From an uncultured Erysipelotrichaceae bacterium (GTDB taxonomy: Bacteria; Bacillota_I; Bacilli_A; RF39; UBA660), in the NCBI GenBank assembly GCA_902797105.1, contig CADBRL010000001.1:1-7579 (forward strand): 7,579 bases of DNA, read 5' to 3'. Below the pieces are notes generated by a model that did not search any database, had not been told where the DNA came from, and saw only the letters and a program-made list of their open reading frames with translations. Positions 1-5,775 of this stretch are shown one piece after another. Position 1 is the first letter of the stretch. Every line of letters starts with the position of its first letter. Position numbers and translations under genes: made by a program.

Positions 1-102
1 ATTATTATAAATATATCTAGTACATCCAAAAGTTTTTTCAATTAATTCTCTTTGTGAATCAGTAGGATAAATTCTTAATTTATATGCCTTATAAGTATTC
101 AT
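1..102 (-). CDS. tnpB: TnpB (OrfB) of IS200/IS605-type element, N-terminal 34 residues only
   Basis: An open frame starts at the ATG at 102 and runs off the left edge, so only 34 residues are visible. They begin MNTYKAYKLRIYP and continue through TFGCTRYIYNN. This matches the usual start of TnpB/OrfB proteins (helix-turn-helix OrfB_IS605 domain): a short basic strand with a 'K(F/L)RIYP' motif, a helix, then 'FGC.R(Y/F)(I/V)YN'. TnpB proteins are RNA-guided DNA nucleases carried by IS200/IS605 and IS607 elements. The RuvC-like catalytic domain and zinc ribbon would lie outside the window and cannot be checked. The start is fixed by a strong Shine-Dalgarno GAGGGGG 8 nt upstream (111-117) and by a near-consensus promoter at 128-156. 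No tnpA is seen upstream, so this is either a TnpB-only element or one with tnpA elsewhere. Family call is fairly confident; completeness is unknown. Confidence 0.8.
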   Translation of the reverse strand, partial: MNTYKAYKLRIYPTDSQRELIEKTFGCTRYIYNN

Positions 103-110
103 TAAACAAT

Positions 111-117
111 CCCCCTC
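111..117 (-). promoter_or_regulatory. Strong Shine-Dalgarno site of the tnpB-like gene
   Basis: On the minus strand GAGGGGG lies 8 nt before the ATG at 102. It supports this start over any other codon and shows that the truncated frame is a real gene entry. Confidence 0.75.
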
Positions 118-127
118 GGATAATCAA

Positions 128-156
128 ATTATATCATACGTTTGGCCATATATCAA
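128..156 (-). promoter_or_regulatory. Near-consensus sigma-A promoter for the tnpB-like gene
   Basis: On the minus strand there is a -35 TTGATA (151-156), a spacer of exactly 17 nt, and a perfect -10 TATAAT (128-133) preceded by TGA, giving an extended -10 (TGATATAAT). Transcription would start near 121, leaving a leader of about 20 nt before the tnpB ATG. It lies downstream of the terminator at 193-224, so the gene is transcribed independently of the unit to its right. The left end of the mobile element, if intact, should lie somewhere between 104 and 192; no clear hairpin end was recognised there. Confidence 0.75.
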
Positions 157-192
157 GATTTTATTTTGCAAATTTTGGATGACTTTCTTATT

Positions 193-224
193 ATACAAAA
201 AAAAGAATAGTTTCCTATTCTTTT
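193..224 (-). terminator. Rho-independent terminator after the DUF1292-like gene
   Basis: A perfect 10-bp inverted repeat (201-210 with 215-224) encloses a 4-nt loop that reads GAAA on the minus strand, a stable GNRA tetraloop. It is followed by a run of eight T (TTTTTTTTGTAT). The repeat begins inside the stop codon of the upstream gene. The stem is A/U-rich, but its position and T-run make it a good terminator. Confidence 0.85.
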
Positions 225-492
225 AAAGTTCTTCAGGTAATTCTTGAACAAGTTTAGCAACGTTATTTGTAAATAGATTTATAAGTTCTGCAAGTAAAGC
301 GGCATTTTCTACTTTTTCTACAAAACTTTGGCCATCTTCATTTATTTCTTTGAAAACAACATATTCGTCACTAGGTTCTTCTTCTTCATTTAATACAACA
401 GATAAGAAGTAATTATCATTGTTATAAGTTACTTTTTCAAGTAATAAACAATTGACATCATTTTCTAAAGTAATCACACTATCAACTATCAT
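223..492 (-). CDS. DUF1292 (YrzB-like) small acidic protein
   Basis: 89 residues from ATG 492. The frame is open 13 codons further upstream, but those codons lie inside the preceding gene and read as a basic, non-family sequence. The chosen start has a good Shine-Dalgarno GGAGGA (498-503) 5 nt upstream. The protein opens MIVDSVITLENDVN and carries an acidic strand-rich stretch (YFLSVVLNEEEEPSDEYVVF, about residues 28-47), then 'EINEDGQSFVEKVEN' and a C-terminal helix. This order of 'I-T-L-x-[D/N] ... acidic patch ... [V/A]F' is typical of DUF1292 proteins, which are common in Bacillota and have no established function. The stop of the upstream 612-residue gene and this ATG share a base (TAATG), so translation is likely coupled. 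Family membership is a good but not certain match, because the C-terminal helix is longer than usual. The function is unknown. Confidence 0.65.
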   Translation of the reverse strand: MIVDSVITLENDVNCLLLEKVTYNNDNYFLSVVLNEEEEPSDEYVVFKEINEDGQSFVEKVENAALLAELINLFTNNVAKLVQELPEEL

Positions 493-2330
493 TATCTTCC
501 TCCATGATTTAGATTTTCGTCTTCTAACCAATATTGTTCAGGTAAAACTCCTGGGAAATCTGTTTGTTTATTTTCAGAATTTAATACTTCTGGAGTTTCT
601 TCCATCTTTTTTTCTTCAGTTTGTTCAACTTCACTAACACCTTTATCTAAATTTGATTTAAATAAATCTTTAAAGTTTTCAAATAAAGATGGTTTCTTTT
701 CTTCAGTATTTAATTCTTCGCTTACTTCAGGTGTTTCAGCAACAACAGGAGCTTCAGTCATTTCAGTTGCTTTAGCTACTTCTGGAACTTCAGTTACTTC
801 TGGAGTTTCAGCTTTTTCTTGTTCAGGAGTTTTATCTAAAGTTTCTTCTTTTCTCTTATTTTTATGATTTCTTAAACTACTTAATAAACCTTTAGCATGT
901 TTTAAAATATCTGAACCAAACACTGGTAATTCATAATTTTTATTATTATAATATTCATTAGGATTTGGAGCATCAACAACACCAAATTTTACCATTTTAC
1001 CATAGATTGATTGACCTATAGCACCAATTCCAGCCCCAGCAATTGAAGCAGCAAGAATTGGAGCAGCTCCAATACCAGCAGCCATCGTAGCCACACAACC
1101 TATACCACCATAACAAAGAATTGCTTTAACATAAGGAGCAACTACTGCTCTACGTGTTTTCTTTACAGGTATTTTTCCACTTGGTACTTTACTTGATTTA
1201 GTTTCTATTTTTTCTCTTTGTTTTACAAAAGCACTTATATAAGGTTTAGTATCGTCAATTTTATTATTAATACCTAATTCTTCAGAATATTTAAATCCTT
1301 CAGGAAGCACTAATTTTTCTGGTTCCCAAGTACTTATTTGTTCAGGATATCCATCAATATTATATATTATATCTATGTCTGGATTAAGTCTTTTTAACTC
1401 TTTAATTAATTCTTCGGCACTAGTTATAGCCACTCTTGTAGGTTCCTTTTCAGCTGGTTCTTCACTTTTTTCAGGCTCAACAATTTCACTAGGTGTTACA
1501 ACTTCATCTTTGTTTTCTGAAAGTTCTTCAGTTTCTTCTTTAGTTTCTACTTTTTCTATAGTTTTAGCATTAGTTTTTTCTAAACCATATTTAGCACATA
1601 AACTATCAAATTCTTTTTGATTTTTTTGAGTTTCAAAACCAAATAATACTATTTTATCTCTAGTATCACGAATTAAAGATGCAAGTTTATCCATAGCAGC
1701 TGGTTCCATAGATAATTTTCTAAAAGCATTATCTAAAGCATTAACAGCTTGTAATAAATCATTTTTATATTCTACGATATCATCAGCACTAAGTGGTTTT
1801 TCACTTAAAGCTTTTTGGTCATTATAAAACTTTAAAGCATCTTCTTTAGCTTGTTTTGCATGGTTTAAAGCATATGATAACTTAATAGTTTCACTAGTTC
1901 TAGTTACATCATCCATTGTTTTATCTACTTTTAAATCAGCTATTCTCTTTTCAATATCTTTTAAGTTTTCTTCTCTTCCTTTTAAGATTTCTTCAGCTTT
2001 CATAGTGTTTCTAAAAAGTCTTGAAGATTTTTCTCTTAAATCATTTAGTAAATTTTCAAATGAAGCAGCTTCACTACTTGTTTTAAAATAAGTATCTTTA
2101 TTAACTACTTCTTCAATTCCATCTAAACTTACAGCTAAATCTTTGCCAAATACTTCAGCATTAACACCTTCATTAATACTAACTTGTAATCTACCTAATT
2201 TGCTTATTACTTCTTCTAGGTTACCATTTCCAATTTCACGAATAAAACTAGCTGTATCTTTGATTACAAAACCATTTTCAACAAGTAAAGCTGTAGTTTG
2301 TTCTATACTTTTTAATTCTTCATCTGTCAT
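492..2330 (-). CDS. Unrecognised 612-aa coiled-coil protein with glycine/alanine-rich membrane segment
   Basis: I do not recognise this protein. Visible layout: residues 1-75 mostly helical; about 85-250 strongly charged helix, probably coiled coil (for example ENLKDIEKRIADLK near 121-134); 255-298 a low-complexity Glu/Lys/Thr/Pro linker; about 299-372 a compact region with ordinary composition (RVAITSAEELIKELKRLNP, then IDIIYNIDGYPEQ); 373-402 a basic stretch; 403-445 a hydrophobic Gly/Ala-rich segment with GxxxG-like spacing (GIGAAPILAASIAGAGIGAI) long enough to form a membrane hairpin or glycine zipper; 451-495 polar; 500-590 a second acidic linker with TPEV-type repeats; and a tail with aromatic residues (FPGVLPEQYWLED) ending NHGGR. 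There is no N-terminal signal peptide and no LPxTG. The start at 2330 has AAGGG about 10 nt upstream and follows a terminator, so it heads its own unit with the DUF1292-like gene. It could be a structural, surface-associated or envelope-organising protein; none of these is demonstrated. Confidence 0.8.
   Translation of the reverse strand: MTDEELKSIEQTTALLVENGFVIKDTASFIREIGNGNLEEVISKLGRLQVSINEGVNAEVFGKDLAVSLDGIEEVVNKDTYFKTSSEAASFENLLNDLREKSSRLFRNTMKAEEILKGREENLKDIEKRIADLKVDKTMDDVTRTSETIKLSYALNHAKQAKEDALKFYNDQKALSEKPLSADDIVEYKNDLLQAVNALDNAFRKLSMEPAAMDKLASLIRDTRDKIVLFGFETQKNQKEFDSLCAKYGLEKTNAKTIEKVETKEETEELSENKDEVVTPSEIVEPEKSEEPAEKEPTRVAITSAEELIKELKRLNPDIDIIYNIDGYPEQISTWEPEKLVLPEGFKYSEELGINNKIDDTKPYISAFVKQREKIETKSSKVPSGKIPVKKTRRAVVAPYVKAILCYGGIGCVATMAAGIGAAPILAASIAGAGIGAIGQSIYGKMVKFGVVDAPNPNEYYNNKNYELPVFGSDILKHAKGLLSSLRNHKNKRKEETLDKTPEQEKAETPEVTEVPEVAKATEMTEAPVVAETPEVSEELNTEEKKPSLFENFKDLFKSNLDKGVSEVEQTEEKKMEETPEVLNSENKQTDFPGVLPEQYWLEDENLNHGGR
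714..806 (-). repeat. TPEV/acidic coding repeats in the 612-aa protein
   Basis: Residues about 509-539 consist of degenerate short units: TPEVTEVPEV, then AKATEMTEAPVVAETPEVSEE. The unit TPEV returns near residues 579-582. At DNA level the 15-mer TACTTCTGGAGTTTC (plus-strand reading) occurs at 585-599 and again at 795-809. Pro/Glu/Thr/Val repeats of this sort usually form extended flexible spacers and vary in length between strains. Confidence 0.6.
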
Positions 2331-2353
2331 AATACATTTTCCCTTCTATTATT

Positions 2354-2382
2354 AGATTAACACAAAATATTATAAATTGCAA
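2354..2382 (-). promoter_or_regulatory. Possible promoter of the 612-aa/DUF1292-like unit
   Basis: After the rpmF terminator the minus strand reads TTGCAA (2377-2382), a 17-nt spacer, then TAATCT (2354-2359) preceded by TGT as an extended -10. An overlapping alternative is a perfect TATAAT at 2369-2374, but its -35 would fall in the terminator and is poor (TTATGC). One of the two probably drives the gene starting at 2330; sequence alone does not say which. Confidence 0.4.
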
Positions 2383-2383
2383 G

Positions 2384-2423
2384 AAAAAAACGCATAATAG
2401 ATTAATCTATGCATGCATTTTTT
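2384..2423 (-). terminator. Imperfect hairpin terminator after rpmF
   Basis: The minus strand has an A-rich arm and TGCATGCATAGAT pairing with ATCTATTATGCG. The hairpin is interrupted by small internal loops, with the palindrome TAGATTAATCTA at its tip (2398-2409), and is followed by seven T (2384-2390). The A-arm overlaps the rpmF stop codon. It marks the end of the yqeG-to-rpmF unit. The stem is imperfect, so some readthrough is plausible. Confidence 0.65.
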
Positions 2424-2610
2424 ATTCTTCTTCATTTGTAACTTCAATTACAGTTTTACCATTGTAATTTCCGCATTTAGTACATGCTCTATGAGGTCTT
2501 AATGTTGCACCACATTTAGAACATTTTGTCAATGCTCCAACTTCTTTTTTTAAATGAGTTCTACGCATTCTTTTTTTTGTTTTACTTGTTCTTCTAAAAG
2601 GAACTGCCAT
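2422..2610 (-). CDS. rpmF: 50S ribosomal protein bL32
   Basis: 62 residues, the usual length for bL32. It begins MAVPFRRTSKTKKRMRRTH, the highly conserved basic N-terminus that threads into 23S rRNA. It carries the zinc-ribbon form, with Cys30, Cys33, Cys43 and Cys46 (CSKC and CTKC), so this is the zinc-binding (C+) version rather than the cysteine-free paralogue some bacteria use under zinc limitation. It is a structural protein of the large ribosomal subunit near the peptidyl-transferase side. The ATG is 2 nt after the yceD stop, and its ribosome site lies in the end of yceD, so the two are co-translated. This yceD-rpmF pairing is conserved in many bacteria. Very confident. Confidence 0.98.
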   Translation of the reverse strand: MAVPFRRTSKTKKRMRRTHLKKEVGALTKCSKCGATLRPHRACTKCGNYNGKTVIEVTNEEE

Positions 2611-2612
2611 GT

Positions 2613-3083
2613 TTATTCACCACCTTTAAATAATTCATTTAATTTTTCGAATCTTGGATCTAATCCATCATCCTTTTTCTCACTATTTAATTCCCAGCCT
2701 TCACCTTTTAATTTTGCTCCAGCTGAACTAGTAAGGCGAATAGGAACTTCCAATACAATATTTTCCCATAAAAATTCAAGTTTATCAAGTGTATTTTGAC
2801 TTTTTTCATAATATTTTTCATTATTTACATCATTTTCGTCTAAAATTTCATCAATTTTAATAGAAAATGGATATTTTATTGGTTCATTTGTTATTGCATC
2901 ATTAAGGACCATTTTCCCATCTACATCTAAAATTATTTCAATTTCTTCTGATAAATTATATTTAATAATACCCGATACATTAATACTTGATAAATCTTTA
3001 ATACTGGTGTTTTTATAAAAATCTTTTGGTATTTCTACTTGTTCATCAATACTAATAGGTAATAAATTTAAATTAATTTTCAT
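2613..3083 (-). CDS. yceD: YceD/YlbN family (DUF177) 23S rRNA-associated protein
   Basis: 156 residues, close to the family's usual 160-180. Recognised by position directly before rpmF and by family landmarks: the central 'GKMVL...YPFSIKIDEIL' strand region (residues 56-80), the helix 'LDKLEFLWENIVLEVPIRL' (99-117), and the C-terminal signature LDPRFEKLNELF (141-152). Members are linked to 23S rRNA accumulation or processing in bacteria and plastids; the mechanism is not settled. Most relatives carry a Cys in the motif after 'VLP'; here that position is Asp (VLNDAIT), and the whole protein has no Cys at all, so any metal or redox role of those cysteines is absent. The ATG overlaps the stop of the upstream gene by 4 nt (ATGA), with Shine-Dalgarno AAGGTGA 7-8 nt before it. 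It ends GGE, whose codons form the rpmF ribosome site. Confidence 0.85.
   Translation of the reverse strand: MKINLNLLPISIDEQVEIPKDFYKNTSIKDLSSINVSGIIKYNLSEEIEIILDVDGKMVLNDAITNEPIKYPFSIKIDEILDENDVNNEKYYEKSQNTLDKLEFLWENIVLEVPIRLTSSAGAKLKGEGWELNSEKKDDGLDPRFEKLNELFKGGE
2617..2626 (-). promoter_or_regulatory. Ribosome site of rpmF embedded in the last codons of yceD
   Basis: The minus strand reads AAGGTGGTGA, one base from the full anti-16S complement AAGGAGGTGA, ending 6 nt before the rpmF ATG. It is made from the yceD codons for Lys-Gly-Gly-Glu, so translation of yceD should open or supply initiation at rpmF. Confidence 0.75.
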
Positions 3084-4033
3084 GTATTTTTCACCTTCAT
3101 CAAATAAATATATTCATTTTCCAAACTTTTCCATGTCTTTAAAGTTTGCATATTTATTATAACATAATTATTATCAAAATTTAAATAAAAATTATTATTT
3201 CCTAAATAGATTATTTTTTTAATATTACTTACTTCGTATTCTTTAGTAAACTTTTCTTCTTTAAGAGAATAATTTAATATTTTATTATTTTCATATGTTA
3301 TAAATCCATCATTTGATATTTCATAAAATTTCATTTCTCCGAGATTAATATTTGTAAAGTCTTCTAAATTATAAGCGTTTAACGCATTATTTTGAGTATA
3401 AAACAAATAATTATTACTGATACTTAATAATTCTATATTATCAAAAACGTCATATTTAGATACTATTCTATCTTTTTTTATGGTAACATCATATTCATAT
3501 AAAGTATTATCTTTTAAATAATAAATTTTATTATTTTTTTCCAAAAATTTACCACTAACATCTAGCTCATTAGTATTTTCACTACCATATTTTCTAAATA
3601 GCAATTTATTATCACTACTTAAATATATATATTCTTTACTTAATAGAACAAAATCTGATTGGATATAGTTACTATCTAATTCATAGAAATAAAATTCATT
3701 ATTTTTATTATCATATCTAATTTCATTAACGGCATCTGAATAAAGCACTATTTTATTATTAATATTAGTTACGTCTTTTACTTCATAAAAAGTTTTAATA
3801 TCTAGATATTTTTCTTCATTCTCATTAATACCATATATTTTATAAATATTATCTTCATCAACTGTAATTCCAATATAATCATAAATTTCACTATAGTCAT
3901 CGTTTCTTTTTTCATTTACATTATTTCTATTTTTAATAAATGATGATATTTTACCAAGAAGGATAACTACTATTATTATAACAATTATTGATATAATACC
4001 TATTATTAATCTTTTTCTTTTTTCTGGAAGCAT
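3080..4033 (-). CDS. Membrane-anchored probable beta-propeller protein, function unknown
   Basis: 317 residues. A short basic N-terminus (PEKRKR) is followed by one strongly hydrophobic helix, residues about 9-27 (LIIGIISIIVIIIVVILLG), giving a type II signal anchor with the rest outside the membrane. There is no lipobox or cleavage motif. The remainder is Asn/Tyr/Ile-rich beta sequence in about seven similar units of 30-40 residues starting near 52, 88, 125, 161, 200, 236 and 270. Each unit resembles 'N-[K/N]-x-[I/L]-x-Y-x-x-x-N-x-[L/I]-x-x-Y-[D/N]-[L/V]' (for example NKIYYLKDNTLYEYDV and DGFITYENNKILNYSL). This pattern suggests a seven-bladed beta-propeller like those of DUF5050/PQQ-like proteins; no catalytic motif is visible. 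The start is fixed by an ideal Shine-Dalgarno AGGAGG 8 nt upstream, and mutL's stop shares a base with its ATG (TAATG). It is an unusual guest in a ribosome/repair operon. Fold and location are inference; function unknown. Confidence 0.8.
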   Translation of the reverse strand: MLPEKRKRLIIGIISIIVIIIVVILLGKISSFIKNRNNVNEKRNDDYSEIYDYIGITVDEDNIYKIYGINENEEKYLDIKTFYEVKDVTNINNKIVLYSDAVNEIRYDNKNNEFYFYELDSNYIQSDFVLLSKEYIYLSSDNKLLFRKYGSENTNELDVSGKFLEKNNKIYYLKDNTLYEYDVTIKKDRIVSKYDVFDNIELLSISNNYLFYTQNNALNAYNLEDFTNINLGEMKFYEISNDGFITYENNKILNYSLKEEKFTKEYEVSNIKKIIYLGNNNFYLNFDNNYVIINMQTLKTWKSLENEYIYLMKVKNT

Positions 4034-5775
4034 TATAACACCCTCCTAAACATTTTTTCAAGTTCATAATTTGTAAATTTCATAATGGATGGCCTTCCAT
4101 GACAACAGTTATATGGGTTATCACATTTTACTAAATCATCAAGTAGCTTTTCCATTTCTTCCATGCTTAAATGTTCATTAGCTTTAACACTCATTTTACA
4201 ACTTACCATCTTAGCTAAACTATCTAAAAATTTATCTTTATTAAAGTTTTTTCCCATTTCAATTACTAAATCAACAATATATTTAAGATTATCTCCTTCA
4301 TAGTTTTCTTTAAGCCATGTTGGATGGCTTTTAATAAGCACTGTATTTATACCAAACTCTTCAATAACAAATCCTAAATTCTCTAAAATATCTTTTCTAT
4401 CCATAAATAAATTATAATCACTCGTAGATAATTCAAATTTCATAGGTACAAGCATATCTGTAAAGCTTATCTTTTCTTCTTTAAACTGTTTGGTAATCAT
4501 TTCATAATTTACTCTTTCATGAGCAGCATGTTGATCTAGTATAAACATTCCATCTTCATTTTCAGCAATTATATATGTGCCATGAACTTGACCAACTGGA
4601 TATAATTTTAAACTTTTAAACTCTTCATTCTTAATTACTTCCTTAGTTTCTGCCCCAATATCCAAGAATGTTTGCACAATAACTTCTGGCTTTGTATTTA
4701 TTTCTTCTTTTTTACTTTCATAAACACTAGGCTCTATAAAATTATCTTTGATATCACTATTAGCTTCATCAAGTATAGCATCTGGCACTAACAAATTATT
4801 ATATAAAACTTTTTTAATAGTTTGATAAATTAAATCTGTTAATTCTTCAATTTTACTTAGTTTTACTTCTTGTTTAGTAGGATGAATATTTACATCTACA
4901 AGTGTTGGGTCTGTACAAATATTCAGTACTGTAATTGGATAAAAGCCTTCATGTTTATATGTGTTATAAGCATCATTTATAGCCCTATTTATATCATTAT
5001 TTCTAACAATTCTACCATTTATAAATATATTAAAATGATTTCTATTTTTCTTTAAAATACTTGGCTTAGACACAAAACCTGTAACTTCAAAATCATCTGA
5101 TGCACATTTTATTTCTAACATATTACTTGAAACATTAAGTCCATATATTTCATGAATTGTCTTAAGTAAATTACCACTTCCACTTGATTTTACAACTAAC
5201 CTATCATTATTAGTTAAAGTAAAGGCAACATCTGGTCTAGATAATGCTAATTTTTCAATAAACTGAGTACAATTATTAAGTTCAGTTACTTCACTTTTTA
5301 GATATTTAAGCCTAGCAGGTGTATTATAAAATATATTAGTTACATGAATTTCTGTTCCAATTCTTGCTGGTGCATCCTCAACTTCTAGAGTTTCACCACC
5401 CTTTATATGAACACGAGTTCCAACTTCACCATTACATGTTATAAGTTCTACTTCAGAAACACTAGCAATACTAGCTAAAGCTTCACCACGAAATCCAAGA
5501 GTTTCAATAAAGTATAAATCATCATCTTTATATATTTTACTCGTGGCATGTCTATAAAAAGCTAAACATGCATCTTCTCTATCCATGCCTACACCATTAT
5601 CGATAACACTTATTTCTTTTAAGCCACCACTAATTAAATTTACTTTGATGTTAGTTCCTCCAGCATCCAAGGAATTTTCCACCAGTTCTTTTAAAACTGA
5701 AGCACATTTTTCAACAACTTCACCTGCTGCTATTTTATTAGCTAAGTTTTCACTCATTACTCTAATCTTAGTCAT
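4033..5775 (-). CDS. mutL: DNA mismatch repair protein MutL (endonuclease type)
   Basis: 580 residues from ATG 5775. MutL links MutS mismatch recognition to strand nicking and removal. The N-terminal GHKL ATPase shows KELVENSLDAG (catalytic Glu30, Asn34), DNGVGM (59-64), GFRGEAL (94-100) and VNIHPTKQEVKL (295-306). The C-terminal domain has the nicking endonuclease motif DQHAAHERVNYE (414-425) plus SCKMSVKA, CCHGRP and a final FRR, the metal-binding set of MutL from bacteria lacking MutH. The linker, about residues 330-385, is short. Oddities: the usual 'ERPASV' of motif I is EKCASV, with Cys replacing Pro, and the beta-clamp-binding motif (QxxIVP in Bacillus) appears as TDMLVP without the Gln. 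A TTG start 12 nt upstream is open but has no ribosome site; the chosen ATG has GGTGA 5 nt before it and gives the normal MutL N-terminus MTKIRVMSENLANKIAAGE. It overlaps yqeH by 8 nt. No mutS is present in the window. Confidence 0.97.
   Translation of the reverse strand: MTKIRVMSENLANKIAAGEVVEKCASVLKELVENSLDAGGTNIKVNLISGGLKEISVIDNGVGMDREDACLAFYRHATSKIYKDDDLYFIETLGFRGEALASIASVSEVELITCNGEVGTRVHIKGGETLEVEDAPARIGTEIHVTNIFYNTPARLKYLKSEVTELNNCTQFIEKLALSRPDVAFTLTNNDRLVVKSSGSGNLLKTIHEIYGLNVSSNMLEIKCASDDFEVTGFVSKPSILKKNRNHFNIFINGRIVRNNDINRAINDAYNTYKHEGFYPITVLNICTDPTLVDVNIHPTKQEVKLSKIEELTDLIYQTIKKVLYNNLLVPDAILDEANSDIKDNFIEPSVYESKKEEINTKPEVIVQTFLDIGAETKEVIKNEEFKSLKLYPVGQVHGTYIIAENEDGMFILDQHAAHERVNYEMITKQFKEEKISFTDMLVPMKFELSTSDYNLFMDRKDILENLGFVIEEFGINTVLIKSHPTWLKENYEGDNLKYIVDLVIEMGKNFNKDKFLDSLAKMVSCKMSVKANEHLSMEEMEKLLDDLVKCDNPYNCCHGRPSIMKFTNYELEKMFRRVL
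4042..4047 (-). promoter_or_regulatory. Ideal ribosome site inside the mutL C-terminus
   Basis: AGGAGG on the minus strand ends 8 nt before the ATG at 4033. It is formed by the two AGG codons that encode the penultimate Arg-Arg of the MutL FRR-Val-Leu end, so the conserved MutL tail and the start signal for the next gene share the same bases. Confidence 0.75.

Noticed and set aside
104..192. Search for an IS200/IS605 left-end hairpin or flanking inverted repeat
   Set aside because: Only an 8-bp palindrome TTTGCAAA (165-172) is present; this is too short in such AT-rich DNA to call an element end.
493..531. Upstream extension of the DUF1292-like protein (basic MVRRRKSKSWRK N-terminus)
   Set aside because: It overlaps the preceding gene, is unlike the family, and the internal ATG at 492 has a clear ribosome site and TAATG coupling.
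1375..1620. Plus-strand open frame rich in Ser/Leu opposite the Glu/Thr linker of the 612-aa gene
   Set aside because: It is the complement of a low-complexity acidic coding stretch, lacks a ribosome site, and has no family features.
2143..2355. Plus-strand open frame running into the 2331-2421 gap
   Set aside because: It lies antisense to the start of the 612-aa gene, has no ribosome site, and has shadow-like Ser/Leu/Ile composition.
2331..2421. Riboswitch or L32-type leader regulation in the gap downstream of rpmF
   Set aside because: The gap is explained by a terminator and a short promoter region; no conserved riboswitch pattern was recognised in about 90 bases.
3080..3083. Possible alternative genetic code (TGA read as Trp) because of the AT-rich, Mollicutes-like style
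   Set aside because: TGA ends the propeller-like gene at a normal ATGA junction, Trp residues checked in MutL and the 612-aa protein use TGG, and no in-frame TGA is needed anywhere.
4870..5055. Plus-strand open frame, hydrophobic, with Ile/Tyr-rich sequence resembling a small membrane protein
   Set aside because: It lies fully antisense within a well-conserved part of mutL; the hydrophobicity is what the complement of Asn/Lys-rich coding gives.
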